Shown: positions 15,306-25,199, counted from the first letter of the stretch. The stretch: 64,000 nucleotides of DNA from Thermococcus sp. CX2 (GCF_012027555.1 NZ_SNUQ01000002.1:62001-126000), one strand, 5' to 3'. Notes: generated from the letters alone by a model not told the origin. A program made the numbers and translations.

Positions 15306-16547
15306 TCAGCCCTTAAGAGCTTTGATTTCCTCCTCGATGACCTCGGCGAGCCTCTTAACGCCCTCACGTATCGTCTCCTCTGGCACGTAGGTAAAGTTCA
15401 GGCGCATGGTGTTCTTGACGTCCCTGTAAGCGAAGAACGCCTCGCCAGGAACGTAGGCAACTCCCTTGGCGACGGCCTTTTCCATCATGAGCTTGGTATC
15501 AATGCCCTCTGGAAGGGTTACCCAAATGAACATTCCTCCGTCCGGCTTGGTCCACCTGACTCCCTCTGGCATGTACTCCTCCAAAGCTTCGAGCATAGCG
15601 TCCCTCCTCGGCTTGTAGAACTCGATGATCTTGGGGATGTGCTCGTCGAGGTGGCCGTCTGCGACGTACTTCCAGGCTATGACCTGAGCAAATGGGTTGG
15701 CGCAGAGGTCAACGGCCTGCTTGGCTATCTCTATCTTCCTGATGAAGTGCGGGTGAGCCGCTATCCAGCCAAGCCTGAAGCCGGGGGCAAATATCTTCGA
15801 GAATGTGCCGAGGTAGATGACCCTGCCCTCGTCGTCGAAGTGCTTGATGGGTGGAATCGGCTCGCCGGAGTAGCGGAGCTCGCTGTATGGGCTGTCCTCG
15901 ACGATAAGGAAGTCATACTCGTGTGCGAGCTCTATGAGCTTCTTCCTCCTCTTAAGGCTCATCGTAACTCCCGCTGGATTCTGGAAGGTCGATACGGTAT
16001 AGACGAACTTGACCTTCTTCCCCTCGGCCCTAAGCTCCTTCAGCTTCTCCTCGAGGATGTCCACAATCATTCCATCGTCGTCCATTGGGATCGAGAGGAA
16101 TTCCGGATCGTAGTACTTGAAGGCGTTGAGAGCAGCGAGATAAGTCGGGCCTTCAACGACGACTATGTCCCCAGGATCGATGAAGACCCTTCCGATGAGG
16201 TCGAGGGCCTGCTGCGAGCCAGCAACCATCATTATCTCAACCTTGGACATCGGAATTCCGTAGCGCTTCTCCATCCACTCGGCGAGGGCAAGTCGGAGCG
16301 GCGTGAAGCCCTTGGTGGTTCCGTACTGAAGGGCCTTATCCGCGTGGGTCTTGAGGATCTCCTCCGTTATGGCCTTGATTGTTTCCACCGGGAATGTCTC
16401 GGGCGCTGGAAGGCCACCGGCGAGCGAGATTACGTCCGAGCTCTCAACGAGCTTAAGAAGCTCTCTAATCTCAGAGGCTTTCATTTCTATTGCCTTCTCC
16501 GAGAAGTATGACTCAAAATCCAGTGACCCTGAACCCAGCTTCTTCAT
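15306..16547 (-). CDS. PLP-dependent aminotransferase, LysN/kynurenine aminotransferase II type
   Basis: 413 aa, fold-type I. Recognisable parts are SLAGGLPAPETFP at the N-terminus, MMVAGSQQALDLIGRVF (phosphate contact), TFQNPAGVTMS, YLGTFSKIFAPGFRLGW containing the PLP lysine, and MRLNFTY with the substrate carboxylate Arg. It closely resembles Pyrococcus PH0207-type enzymes with kynurenine, 2-aminoadipate or aromatic aminotransferase activity. Such an enzyme would feed 2-oxo acids to oxidoreductases such as IorAB. Start 16547 is supported by GGAGG eight bases upstream; longer in-frame starts lack support. Confidence 0.87.
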   Translation of the reverse strand: MKKLGSGSLDFESYFSEKAIEMKASEIRELLKLVESSDVISLAGGLPAPETFPVETIKAITEEILKTHADKALQYGTTKGFTPLRLALAEWMEKRYGIPMSKVEIMMVAGSQQALDLIGRVFIDPGDIVVVEGPTYLAALNAFKYYDPEFLSIPMDDDGMIVDILEEKLKELRAEGKKVKFVYTVSTFQNPAGVTMSLKRRKKLIELAHEYDFLIVEDSPYSELRYSGEPIPPIKHFDDEGRVIYLGTFSKIFAPGFRLGWIAAHPHFIRKIEIAKQAVDLCANPFAQVIAWKYVADGHLDEHIPKIIEFYKPRRDAMLEALEEYMPEGVRWTKPDGGMFIWVTLPEGIDTKLMMEKAVAKGVAYVPGEAFFAYRDVKNTMRLNFTYVPEETIREGVKRLAEVIEEEIKALKG

Positions 16548-16635
16548 GAGCTTTTCCTCCACTTCCCTTCCCCCCATTAGATGAACAATACTGTCTACGT
16601 CATCAATTTTATACACTTAAGAAGTGGCGGCGATT

Positions 16636-16762
16636 GGTTATAAATCTTTCTGCAATGGTCGTTAGAGCCCTTTACTTTTGTAAAAGGGAATTTCTAGGCC
16701 TTTTTATGAACATCAAAGCACAGGGGACTTCATCAGTGAACATAAAAAGCTCTATAAACCCC
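16636..16762. promoter_or_regulatory. Divergent promoters with an inverted repeat between them
   Basis: The minus-strand aminotransferase has a TATA box GATTTATAACC (about 16636-16645). The plus-strand R15P isomerase has TCTATAAACC (16751-16760). Between them an inverted repeat CCCTTTAC-TTTT-GTAAAAGGG (16668-16688, one bulged base) could be an operator or hairpin. The role is inferred. Confidence 0.4.
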
Positions 16763-16789
16763 CTCAGCATAATTTGGGGTTACCAGTGA

Positions 16790-17770
<981 letters not shown>

Positions 17771-17772
17771 GG

Positions 17773-17795
17773 TTTTTCCTTGTCTCTTTATTTCT
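17773..17795 (+). terminator. T-rich terminator of the R15P isomerase gene
   Basis: Immediately after the stop is TTTTTCC followed by TTGTCTCTTTATTTCTC, a T-rich tract without stem, the usual archaeal intrinsic termination signal. Confidence 0.45.
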
Positions 17796-17824
17796 CGTCA
17801 TTTGATGGTGAAAAATGAAAGGCT

Positions 17825-18685
17825 TTAACCTCCGACGCTTCCTGCGGTGAACGCTTCGGCATATGCCTTCACGACTTCCTCATCGCCCATTATCATGAGG
17901 ACTCTGACGAGATCCATGCCCTTCACTTGGGCAAATTCCACGTAGAGGTACTGACTGTCTCTAACGAAAAAAGCTGAATACATGGGTTTTAATGCCTCTG
18001 TTTCTAAGATTTCCACATGTTCCTTTTCTTTGAAGCCAGAGAATTTGATTTTATTAAGAGTGGCCTTTAAAATTTCCTCGGGCTTACAGGTACAGGTTCC
18101 GTTGAACCAAGTGGAAACGAACCGTCCTCCACCAGTGCTGTTGAACCAGTAAGGGTTCTCCAAGAGCTCACCTGCCTCGATTTTCCAGCTTCCGTTGGAT
18201 ATCGGTATCGTGTAAACTGCTATTCTCACTGAACCCGCGGAGACAGCGGTCTCTTTCCGTTTGTCCACCCTCTTCAAATCGCTCCAAGAGTTCCCGTCGT
18301 TTTTGACTCTCCACCGAAGGAATAGACCATAGCCAGCTTTCCCTTCCGCTTCCAGCACTGCCTTTCCTGTAGCCTTGGTGATGTAGCACGGTGGGCTTAT
18401 CCCCAGTTCCTCAGCCCAGTCTTCGATCACGTAAAAGCCCTTATCTTCATGGGGCCACGGGGTAAAGCTTTCTCCGTACTCTACAATCGAACCGTTCGAT
18501 AGATAGCGGTGAACAGTTACCACGGGCATTGAGGGCCAGTAGGTTGCGTTCGAAGTCAGAAGGCAATTTTTAGAGCCTTCATTATGCTCCGTCCTCTGAG
18601 GAAGTATTCTAAAATAAAACATCACTATAAGGAGAAGTAAAATTATGGAAAATACAAGCAGTTTTGTGAGAGTCCTACCATTCAA
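17825..18685 (-). CDS. Membrane-anchored extracytoplasmic protein, tandem paralogue 1
   Basis: 286 aa, family not recognised. Basic N-terminus, one hydrophobic segment (about residues 8-26), then a large exported domain with several N-x-S/T sequons and few, conserved cysteines (NCLLT, PPCYI, GTCTCKPEE). The last about 40 residues (from QYLYVEFAQVKGMDLVRVLM to the end) are nearly identical to the paralogue at 19040-19909, and PAEMGI/EELGI and CTC motifs also align. The TTG start at 18685 follows GGGGGAT. It has its own promoter (TTTATACG, minus strand, about 18742-18750). Coding sequence looks A/T-richer and less conserved than its neighbours. Confidence 0.72.
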   Translation of the reverse strand: MNGRTLTKLLVFSIILLLLIVMFYFRILPQRTEHNEGSKNCLLTSNATYWPSMPVVTVHRYLSNGSIVEYGESFTPWPHEDKGFYVIEDWAEELGISPPCYITKATGKAVLEAEGKAGYGLFLRWRVKNDGNSWSDLKRVDKRKETAVSAGSVRIAVYTIPISNGSWKIEAGELLENPYWFNSTGGGRFVSTWFNGTCTCKPEEILKATLNKIKFSGFKEKEHVEILETEALKPMYSAFFVRDSQYLYVEFAQVKGMDLVRVLMIMGDEEVVKAYAEAFTAGSVGG

Positions 18686-19039
18686 CTACCATCCCCCACG
18701 AATAATGATTCCGGCCCGCTTCTGCATGTCGGGTATATTACGTATAAATCCGCGTTTTGCCAGTTTCCTACCAAAATTCAATCCACTCTCAATGCCACAT
18801 GATTTCTTGCTTCCATGTGGATTTATAAGGATTCACATCCATCACTGTCAAACTCTATACCCTGTGAAAGTCATTACATGAGGCTATGTTATCCACCCGC
18901 CACTTTCTTCTAAATACGGCCGGAATGTTCTGAATAATCCTGGCCCGTTGTTGTTAGCTTCATGCCTCAATTTCTCAAACTCTGGGAGGATTGAGGCATT
19001 TTTATTCTTTGCTCTTTCAAGTGTGAAAAATGAAAGGCA
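18686..19039. other. 354-base intergenic region between the tandem paralogues
   Basis: It holds the promoter of paralogue 1 (minus-strand TATA at about 18742-18750), a second TATA-like GGATTTATAAGG at about 18820-18831 with no gene behind it, and the inverted repeat described at 18962-18999. No credible coding sequence or tRNA was seen. Confidence 0.5.
18962..18999. repeat. Ten-base perfect inverted repeat with T-run
   Basis: ATGCCTCAAT (18962-18971) pairs with ATTGAGGCAT (18990-18999) around an 18-base loop; plus-strand TTTTTATTCTTT follows. It lies 40 bases past the stop of the minus-strand paralogue 2. Read on the minus strand it is a 3'-UTR stem-loop; read on the plus strand it looks like a stem plus T-run terminator, though no plus-strand gene precedes it. 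Confidence 0.55.
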
Positions 19040-19909
19040 TTAGTCTTCGATGCTCCCCGCAGTGAAGGCTTCCGCGTAGGCTTTTACGACTTCCTCGCTG
19101 CCCATTATCATGAGAACTCTAACGAGATCCATGCCCTTAACCCGTGCGAACTCAACGTAGAGGTACTGGTCGTCTTTGCGGTAAAGTTTAACGCTGAGAG
19201 GCTTAAAGCAGTCGTTCTCTTTTGGTGTCATCCAGAGGGGAACTTCCCCAAAGCCCTTCGCTTTTATATCCTTGTCTAATTGTCTCATTACCACGTCAAT
19301 TGGACAGGTACACCCCCCTGTAATCCGGGTTTTTCGGATTCCCCTTATTCCACCGGATTTCAAGAAATCCGTCCAGTTGCCGTTTGGTATATTTTCCCTT
19401 ATTTCCCAAGTACTGTTTGCTGTTGGGATAACGTAGTCCGCAAAATAAATGTTGCCTGCTGGTAGCAAAACGTTTGTCCTCTTTACATCTTTGCAGGGCG
19501 TCCCTGAAGGCATGGGATATGGATAATACATGCCTATCGCTGTTCCATTATTTTGAAAGAATGTTGAACTGCCCGCAATGATGCACTTTGGGCGAATGCC
19601 CATCTCTGCAGGCCAGTCATCTCCATACAATATACCTGTGCTTTTTTCGGAACCTAGTGACACATTGGGCACATAGTCTGGAAGATCCGCAAACTTCAAG
19701 ACTGTTCCATTTTTTAGCTGTCCGATGGACCAGCCCACCCACGCGTTTATTGGAGTAAATAGTGGTTCCGTTTTCAAACTGCAGTTCAATTGGAGATTAT
19801 CTTCATCCAGAAGATTTATGTTAGTTTTCTGTGGAACAGTTTTCAAAAAGAGTATCCCTGTAAAAACTAAAAGTATCACAAAAAAGAAAACTAATGGTTT
19901 TATTTTCAC
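19040..19909 (-). CDS. Membrane-anchored extracytoplasmic protein, tandem paralogue 2
   Basis: 289 aa, same architecture as paralogue 1: short basic start, hydrophobic segment (about residues 5-24), then an exported domain with N-glycosylation sequons and cysteines (LNCSL, PKCII, PCKDV, GGCTCPIDV, NDCFKPL). The C-terminal about 40 residues (DQYLYVEFARVKGMDLVRVL and onward) match paralogue 1 almost exactly, and even the bases after the stop (GTGAAAAATGAAAGGC on the plus strand) are shared, which points to a recent tandem duplication. GTG 19909 follows GGTGAAGGA, 11 bases after the peptidase stop, so it is co-transcribed with the peptidase. The function is unknown; a partner or inhibitor of that peptidase is possible. 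Confidence 0.73.
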   Translation of the reverse strand: MKIKPLVFFFVILLVFTGILFLKTVPQKTNINLLDEDNLQLNCSLKTEPLFTPINAWVGWSIGQLKNGTVLKFADLPDYVPNVSLGSEKSTGILYGDDWPAEMGIRPKCIIAGSSTFFQNNGTAIGMYYPYPMPSGTPCKDVKRTNVLLPAGNIYFADYVIPTANSTWEIRENIPNGNWTDFLKSGGIRGIRKTRITGGCTCPIDVVMRQLDKDIKAKGFGEVPLWMTPKENDCFKPLSVKLYRKDDQYLYVEFARVKGMDLVRVLMIMGSEEVVKAYAEAFTAGSIED

Positions 19910-19920
19910 CGTCCTTCACC

Positions 19921-21153
19921 TCAACTGACCTTTACAGGATTTACTAGAGTCAACGTCCGCTCACTGCTTATACTATCTAATAGTATCCAAGCTGTGTATG
20001 GATCTGAATATGTAGTGTGAATATACAAATACTTTGTTCCATCGCTATGTGAACTGTATCCTGCAACGGTAGTTGTATGAAACGCTCCGGACCATCCGAA
20101 GTTTTCTCCACTAGCTTTACTAGCTGTTAAAATCAGGGGTCTGTTGTTCCCTATTTCCAGCATAACGTAGGTAAACAACAATGAATTACTTGGATTGTCA
20201 ACTGTGCTAGTGGTGTATGTATAGTGTGGGGCATAGTATAGAACACCTTCAGAATGAAGATACATTGCTCGGTTATAGAAATTCTCTATGCCTCGGCCGA
20301 TATTTGAGGTTGAAGTCCATCCTTCATCATCTGTCAGCATAGTTTCATGTAGTATGTCTATTACAGCTTCCTTGTACCAGCTGTCACGATATTGAATTTC
20401 GTAGTAACCGATAATCATTGAGGCTGCTATTGGAGCACATCCATCCCAGTCATCCCATGGATCTGCATTTGGGCCTATGTAATCATATGAGCTCGCAAGT
20501 GTTGATATTTGGCCAATGCTGTTGGTTCCTGGCGGTAGCGAATCACTGGCTCCCCCGGGATCACTTTCTGTCCATGCTGGAACGGTATACAGAACTTTGT
20601 ATGATACAGTACTAACTTGAGACTCATAAGTTTCAGTATTCATCCATTTTTTCTGGTTTTCTTGGGATTTGTCCTCCATTGTTAATTTGTATCTTTCTGG
20701 CTTTTTGTATTCCTTGCCTTTCATGTCTATGACTTTTTCTCCTGTTAGGAGTCCGTAGTTCAGTCCGCTGAAGTACACGAAGCGGTAGGTTTTTACTCCT
20801 TTTCTCGTGGCGAGTTCTTTCATTAGGTCGCTTGGAGTCTTCTCGCCAAAGCCTGCCTCTAGGATTGCCGGTGGTAGGTTCCTGTTGGCTGAGACGATTA
20901 TGTAGCCTAGGGTTTTTCCATTCTTGACCATTCTGAATTCGTAAGCTGCCAACCTGCCGTCAGGGAAGTAGAGGGGTGTTGGGTTGGTTGGGACTGCCCC
21001 GTTGAATTCCGGGAACTTGTGAAGTTCCCTGACTGCCAGTGCTTTGACTGTGGCTAATGGTACTGCTTCTGGTTTTTCAACCGGTGCTGCCGTCACGATT
21101 CCCCCCAATAGGAGGATTCCCAAGAGTAACACTAGTGGGGGTTTCCATTTCAC
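19921..21153 (-). CDS. Secreted C39-like cysteine peptidase
   Basis: 410 aa. A signal segment (about residues 6-23, VLLLGILLLGGIVTA) is followed by a propeptide-like region up to about residue 190 (a degenerate PepSY-type pattern, YIIVSANRNLPPAILEAGFG). The C-terminal domain carries DGCAPIAASMIIGYYE, which fits the catalytic Cys helix of Peptidase_C39_2-like enzymes. A later HTTTVAGYSSHSDG supplies the His and STYSDPYTAW-like segment the third residue region. GTG 21153 was chosen for GGAGGTG six bases upstream. It heads an operon with paralogue 2. The coding sequence is A/T-richer than the flanks, suggesting transfer or fast evolution. Confidence 0.72.
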   Translation of the reverse strand: MKWKPPLVLLLGILLLGGIVTAAPVEKPEAVPLATVKALAVRELHKFPEFNGAVPTNPTPLYFPDGRLAAYEFRMVKNGKTLGYIIVSANRNLPPAILEAGFGEKTPSDLMKELATRKGVKTYRFVYFSGLNYGLLTGEKVIDMKGKEYKKPERYKLTMEDKSQENQKKWMNTETYESQVSTVSYKVLYTVPAWTESDPGGASDSLPPGTNSIGQISTLASSYDYIGPNADPWDDWDGCAPIAASMIIGYYEIQYRDSWYKEAVIDILHETMLTDDEGWTSTSNIGRGIENFYNRAMYLHSEGVLYYAPHYTYTTSTVDNPSNSLLFTYVMLEIGNNRPLILTASKASGENFGWSGAFHTTTVAGYSSHSDGTKYLYIHTTYSDPYTAWILLDSISSERTLTLVNPVKVS

Positions 21154-21391
21154 GACTTGCACCTCCAAGGGAAACTGCATTACAAGATATGCCACTGGAT
21201 TATTTAACCCTTTCTATTACTCGAAGTGAAACTCTAGATAAAATCAAGTTATACTAGTACGAACGTCAGACCATTGCACATATATAACCTCGTGTGATGT
21301 AGATTAATGCCCCTTTAAAACCTGGACCAGTCAGATTTCTCAAATGTCCGGCGCATCCCCACAAAGGTTAATACCGAACGAACACACGCAA

Positions 21392-21420
21392 GGGTTTAAA
21401 ACGCCTAACCCTTTTATACT
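21392..21420 (+). promoter_or_regulatory. Promoter of nop5-flpA
   Basis: Two TATA-like elements occur: GGGTTTAAAACG (21393-21404) and CCCTTTTATACT (21409-21420). The first leaves a leader of about 25 bases containing GGGTGAT; the second would place the start of transcription at the ribosome-binding site. Confidence 0.4.
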
Positions 21421-21450
21421 CCCAGGACAAAAACTGAGAGGGTGATGATG

Positions 21451-22731
21451 ATGAAAGCGTATCTGGCCGAGAACGTCAGGGGCATCTACGCCTTTGACGA
21501 GAGCGGTGACCTCATTGGGCAGAAGGTCTTTTCGGGAAGACCAGAGGCGAGCCTGGACAAACTCCTGAAGGGCGAGCCGAGTGAGGAATTGCTCTCATTT
21601 CTCGAGGAGCTCAAAAGCCAAGGCTACGACGAGTTCGTGGTCGAGGATGCGGAGCTGAGCAGAAAGCTCAAGGATCTTGGCTACAACGCAGTGAGCGAGT
21701 TCCCCAACCTGGCCGGCAAGAAGCTCCGTGAAAGCCCGGAAGAGTTTCTCGGAAAGGACTGGTTTGAGGAGTACTTCACCGTTGGCGTCGCCCTCACCAG
21801 GATGAGGATACAGGAGCAGAGCGGAGCAAGAGACAAGATGATAATCCAGGCCATCGAGGCCTTGGATGATATAGACAAGGTCGTCAATCTGCTCGTTTCG
21901 AGGCTTAGGGAGTGGTACAGCCTGCACTTCCCCGAGCTCGACGAGCTCCTGCCGAAGCACCAGCAGTACGTCGCCTTCGTGAAGGCAATCGGACACAGGG
22001 ACAACGCAACGAGGGAGAGGCTCGAAGAGCTCGGACTGAGCGAGGGCAAGATAGAGAAGATACTCAAGGCCAAAGAGACCACCATGGGAGCGCAGATGGA
22101 CGAGACCGACCTCAAGGTCGTGAAGGACTTCGCCGAGGAGATAGACAGGCTCTACAGGCTCCGCGCCGAGATAGAGGACTACCTCGAGAGGGCCATGGAC
22201 GACGTCGCGCCAAACCTCAAGGCCCTCGTCGGAGCGAAGCTCGGAGCCAGGCTCATCAGCCTTGCGGGAGGCCTAAGGGAGCTTGCCATGATGCCGGCTT
22301 CAACCATACAGGTGCTCGGTGCAGAGAAGGCCCTCTTCAGACACCTAAGGAGCGGTGCCAAGCCGCCCAAGCACGGTGTCATCTTTCAGTATCCAGCCAT
22401 AAACCGCTCGCCGTGGTGGCAGAGGGGTAAGATAGCGAGGGCCCTTGCTGGAAAGCTGGCCATAGCAGCGCGCGTTGATTACTTCTCAGGCGAATACATA
22501 GCCGAGGAGCTCAAACAGGAGATAGAGACGAGGATTAAGGAGATCAAGGAGAAGTACCCGAACCCGCCCAAGAGGAAGGCCAAGAAGCCTGAAAAGAAAG
22601 AGAAGGGCAAGAAGTTCAAAAAGAAGGGCAAGGAGAAGTTCAGAGGAAAGGAGAAGAAAAAGGCTAAGGGTGGAAAAGGCGAGAAGCCCGGCAAGGGTGG
22701 AAAGAAGAAAAAGAAGGGCGGTAAGAGGTGA
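21451..22731 (+). CDS. nop5: Nop5/Nop56-58 family box C/D RNP core protein
   Basis: 426 aa. Nop5 bridges L7Ae-bound box C/D guide RNA and fibrillarin in the 2'-O-methylation RNP. The N-terminal domain (about 1-115) binds fibrillarin, a coiled coil follows (about 120-245), and the Nop domain (about 245-365) contains GAKLGARLISLAGGLRELA and GAEKALFRHLRSGAKPPKHG, the RNA-L7Ae contact signature. The last about 60 residues are a Lys/Gly-rich basic tail. Four in-frame starts are stacked; 21451 gives the MKAYLAENVRG beginning seen in Pyrococcus and the best spacing to GGTGAT. Fibrillarin follows after 5 bases. Confidence 0.95.
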   Translation: MKAYLAENVRGIYAFDESGDLIGQKVFSGRPEASLDKLLKGEPSEELLSFLEELKSQGYDEFVVEDAELSRKLKDLGYNAVSEFPNLAGKKLRESPEEFLGKDWFEEYFTVGVALTRMRIQEQSGARDKMIIQAIEALDDIDKVVNLLVSRLREWYSLHFPELDELLPKHQQYVAFVKAIGHRDNATRERLEELGLSEGKIEKILKAKETTMGAQMDETDLKVVKDFAEEIDRLYRLRAEIEDYLERAMDDVAPNLKALVGAKLGARLISLAGGLRELAMMPASTIQVLGAEKALFRHLRSGAKPPKHGVIFQYPAINRSPWWQRGKIARALAGKLAIAARVDYFSGEYIAEELKQEIETRIKEIKEKYPNPPKRKAKKPEKKEKGKKFKKKGKEKFRGKEKKKAKGGKGEKPGKGGKKKKKGGKR

Positions 22732-22736
22732 TTTGA

Positions 22737-23417
22737 ATGAAGATTAAGAAGCACAAGTTCCCGGGCGTTTACGTCTTCATCGATGAGGACGGGAGCGAGA
22801 AGATAGCCACCAAGAACCTCGTCCCTGGCCAGAAGGTCTACGGCGAGAGGCTGATAAAGTTCGAGGGAGAAGAATACAGGGTCTGGAACCCGAGGCGCTC
22901 GAAGCTCGGCGCGGCCATACTGAACGGCCTCAAGCACTTCCCGATTAAGCCCGGATCAAGCGTCCTCTACCTGGGCGTTGCGAGCGGAACCACTGCTTCC
23001 CACGTCAGCGACATCGTCGGCTGGGAGGGCAGGGTCTTCGGCGTGGAGTTCTCTCCGAGGGTTCTCAGGGAGCTTGTACCAATCGTCGAAGAGAGGAGGA
23101 ACATCGTTCCCATTCTCGGTGACGCAACGAAGCCAGAGGAATACCGCGCGCTGGTTCCCCAGGTGGACGTCATCTTTGAGGACGTGGCTCAGCCTACGCA
23201 GGCAAAGATACTCATCGACAACGCCAAGGTCTATCTCAGAAGCGGTGGCTATGCCATGATATCCGTCAAGAGCAGGAGCATAGACGTTACCAAAGAGCCC
23301 GAGCAGGTCTTTAAGGAGGTCGAGAAGGAGCTTGCGACCTACTTCGAGGTCGTCGAGAGGCTTTCGCTCGAGCCCTACGAGAAGGACCACGCACTCTTCG
23401 TGGTCAGGAAGCCTTAG
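22737..23417 (+). CDS. flpA: Fibrillarin, rRNA/tRNA 2'-O-methyltransferase
   Basis: 226 aa. SAM-dependent methyltransferase of box C/D RNPs. The Rossmann motif I is [19 protein letters not shown] (about residues 77-95), motif [15 protein letters not shown], and the catalytic tetrad region includes [12 protein letters not shown] and [10 protein letters not shown] with its lysine. The N-terminal beta domain (about 1-55) mediates contacts with Nop5. The start follows GAGGTGATTTGA, overlapping the end of nop5, so the two proteins are made together as expected for partners. Confidence 0.97.
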   Translation: MKIKKHKFPGVYVFIDEDGSEKIATKNLVPGQKVYGERLIKFEGEEYRVWNPRRSKLGAAILNGLKHFPIKPGSSVLYLGVASGTTASHVSDIVGWEGRVFGVEFSPRVLRELVPIVEERRNIVPILGDATKPEEYRALVPQVDVIFEDVAQPTQAKILIDNAKVYLRSGGYAMISVKSRSIDVTKEPEQVFKEVEKELATYFEVVERLSLEPYEKDHALFVVRKP

Positions 23418-23479
23418 GCTTCACGGGTTCTGGGCATCTTTGTCTTTAATTTTGAGGGCCGGATAATCAGGGGGTTGGG

Positions 23480-23944
23480 ATGGCGGACAGCTCACTGGTG
23501 CCCCTTTTGGTCGTGCTGACCCCGATTCTCCTGACGGTGTCCTTTGTGGCAGTGATGATAAAGCGGTATCTGGATGAATACGTTCCCAGGAAAGTGGTCG
23601 TGAGGCACGAAAACGGCAAAGTGGCCCTTGTGATAGAGACAAAGAGAGGAAGCACCCGCATCAGAGTGAGGGACTTCAGCGTCAGGGATTGCCGGGAAGT
23701 GCTCGAAGTGAGAACCAACGGGCTTGGATTCGGCAGGTACAGGCTGGGGAGATACACGGGCCGGTATGGGGAGGTTATCTCATACGCTATCTCGGATTCA
23801 GGGATGCTCATAGAGGATACAAACGGGAAAAGGTACTACCTTGCTTTTGACAACATTGATGAAGTCGTGGATGCGATAATGGATGACAGCATAAGAGAGA
23901 AGGCAATAAAGGTGAGAGATAAAGCGAAGGAAAATAGAGATTAA
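23480..23944 (+). CDS. Hypothetical protein with N-terminal membrane anchor
   Basis: 154 aa, no family recognised. Residues about 7-29 (VPLLVVLTPILLTVSFVAVM) are hydrophobic and followed by a basic stretch, predicting an N-terminal anchor with a cytoplasmic or exported domain of about 120 residues. That domain is charged and beta-like in its first half and ends in a basic helix (KAIKVRDKAKENR). Start ATG 23480 is preceded by GGGGGTTGGG. It follows flpA on the same strand after 62 bases; no functional link is apparent. Confidence 0.6.
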   Translation: MADSSLVPLLVVLTPILLTVSFVAVMIKRYLDEYVPRKVVVRHENGKVALVIETKRGSTRIRVRDFSVRDCREVLEVRTNGLGFGRYRLGRYTGRYGEVISYAISDSGMLIEDTNGKRYYLAFDNIDEVVDAIMDDSIREKAIKVRDKAKENRD

Positions 23945-24075
23945 AGGGATCGGCAGTATCCCAGAAACAACAACATTTTCTGAAAGTCTTGTCACTTAGA
24001 GACTCGGTTGAATTCAGATGAGCTTCACCGGGTATCGCCAATCGTCGAAAAAGCCTTTCACTTTCACCGAAAGAC

Positions 24076-24086
24076 TTTTATAAGGC
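24076..24086 (+). promoter_or_regulatory. TATA box of the mevalonate operon
   Basis: CTTTTATAAGG at 24075-24085 lies about 55 bases before the HMG-CoA synthase ATG; GTAGGTGATGCC provides the ribosome-binding site. This fits a single transcript for the three genes that follow. Confidence 0.5.
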
Positions 24087-24136
24087 CCACCTCAACCTTA
24101 GGCGGAGTTACGTTCAACTTTTGTAGGTGATGCCGC

Positions 24137-25189
24137 ATGAGAAAGCTCTTGAAGCCCATCAAGGACGTCGGTATCGTCGGCTATGGTGCCTACGTTCCGA
24201 GGTATAGAATCAAAGCCGAAGAGATCGGAAGGGTCTGGGGAGTTTCGAGCTTCCCGATCGAGGAGAAAGCCGTTCCAGGTCTTGACGAGGATGCGCTCAC
24301 CATAGGAATTGAGGCCGCTCGCAACGCCCTCAAGAGGGCGGGAATAGACCCCAAGCTCATCAGGGCGGTGTGGTTTGGCTCGGAGTCCAAGCCCTACGCC
24401 GTTAAGCCCACCGGGACTGTAATAGCTGAAGCCATCGGTGCAACTCCAGATGTGAGCACCGCCGACTTCGAGTTTGCCTGTAAGGCTGGAACCGAGGCAC
24501 TTCAGACCGCCATCGGTTTTGTCGGCTCAGGAATGGCCGACTACGCTATGGCCATCGGAGCGGACACTGCCCAGGGAAGGCCCGGCGACCACCTCGAATT
24601 CACTGCTGGAGCCGGTGGAGCCGCCTTCATCGTTGGCGAGAAGAGCAGCGAGACCGTTGCCTACTTCGAGGGCAGCTACTCATACGTCACAGACACTCCT
24701 GACTTCTGGAGGAGGCAGCACGAACACTACCCGAGGCACGGAAACAGGTTCACCGGAGAGCCGGCATACTTCCACCACATAGTCAACGCCGCCAAGACCC
24801 TGATGGAGGAGCTCGGTTTAACCGTCAACGACTTCGACTATGCCGTCTTCCACCAGCCCAACGTCAAGTTCCCGCTCACCGTCGGCAAGATTCTTGGAAT
24901 CCCCAAGGAGAAGATACTCCCCGGACTGCTCACCGGAATCATAGGAAACACCTACAGCGGTGCGACCATGGTGGGCGTTTCTGCCGTTCTCGACATCGCC
25001 AAGCCCGGCGACAGAATACTGTGGGTCTCCTTCGGTTCTGGAGCAGGAAGCGATGCCTTCAGCATCGTCGTACAGGATGCCATAGAGGAGAAGCGCGACC
25101 TCGCTCCAAAGACCATGGACTACGTGAACAGGAAGAAGTACATCGACTACGCCCTCTACGCGAAGGCGAGAAGGAAGTACATAATGTGA
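24137..25189 (+). CDS. Hydroxymethylglutaryl-CoA synthase (archaeal type)
   Basis: 350 aa. It condenses acetoacetyl-CoA with acetyl-CoA to HMG-CoA, the committed precursor of mevalonate and archaeal isoprenoid lipids. Active-site segments are visible: [15 protein letters not shown] (Glu), [14 protein letters not shown] (nucleophilic Cys) and [11 protein letters not shown] (His). C-terminal [14 protein letters not shown] is the family glycine loop. Its stop is 10 bases before the thiolase start, and a DUF35 gene follows, the same order as in the archaeal thiolase/HMGCS/DUF35 complex, in which acetoacetyl-CoA is channelled between enzymes. Confidence 0.95.
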   Translation: MRKLLKPIKDVGIVGYGAYVPRYRIKAEEIGRVWGVSSFPIEEKAVPGLDEDALTIGIEAARNALKRAGIDPKLIRAVWFGSESKPYAVKPTGTVIAEAIGATPDVSTADFEFACKAGTEALQTAIGFVGSGMADYAMAIGADTAQGRPGDHLEFTAGAGGAAFIVGEKSSETVAYFEGSYSYVTDTPDFWRRQHEHYPRHGNRFTGEPAYFHHIVNAAKTLMEELGLTVNDFDYAVFHQPNVKFPLTVGKILGIPKEKILPGLLTGIIGNTYSGATMVGVSAVLDIAKPGDRILWVSFGSGAGSDAFSIVVQDAIEEKRDLAPKTMDYVNRKKYIDYALYAKARRKYIM

Positions 25190-25199
25190 GGTGGTTGAG

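Noticed and set aside
21196-21450. Box C/D guide RNA near nop5-flpA
   Set aside because: No pair of RTGATGA and CTGA boxes with proper spacing was found on either strand.
22545-22731. Lys/Gly-rich repeats at the end of nop5
   Set aside because: A basic low-complexity tail is usual for archaeal and eukaryotic Nop5/Nop58 proteins.
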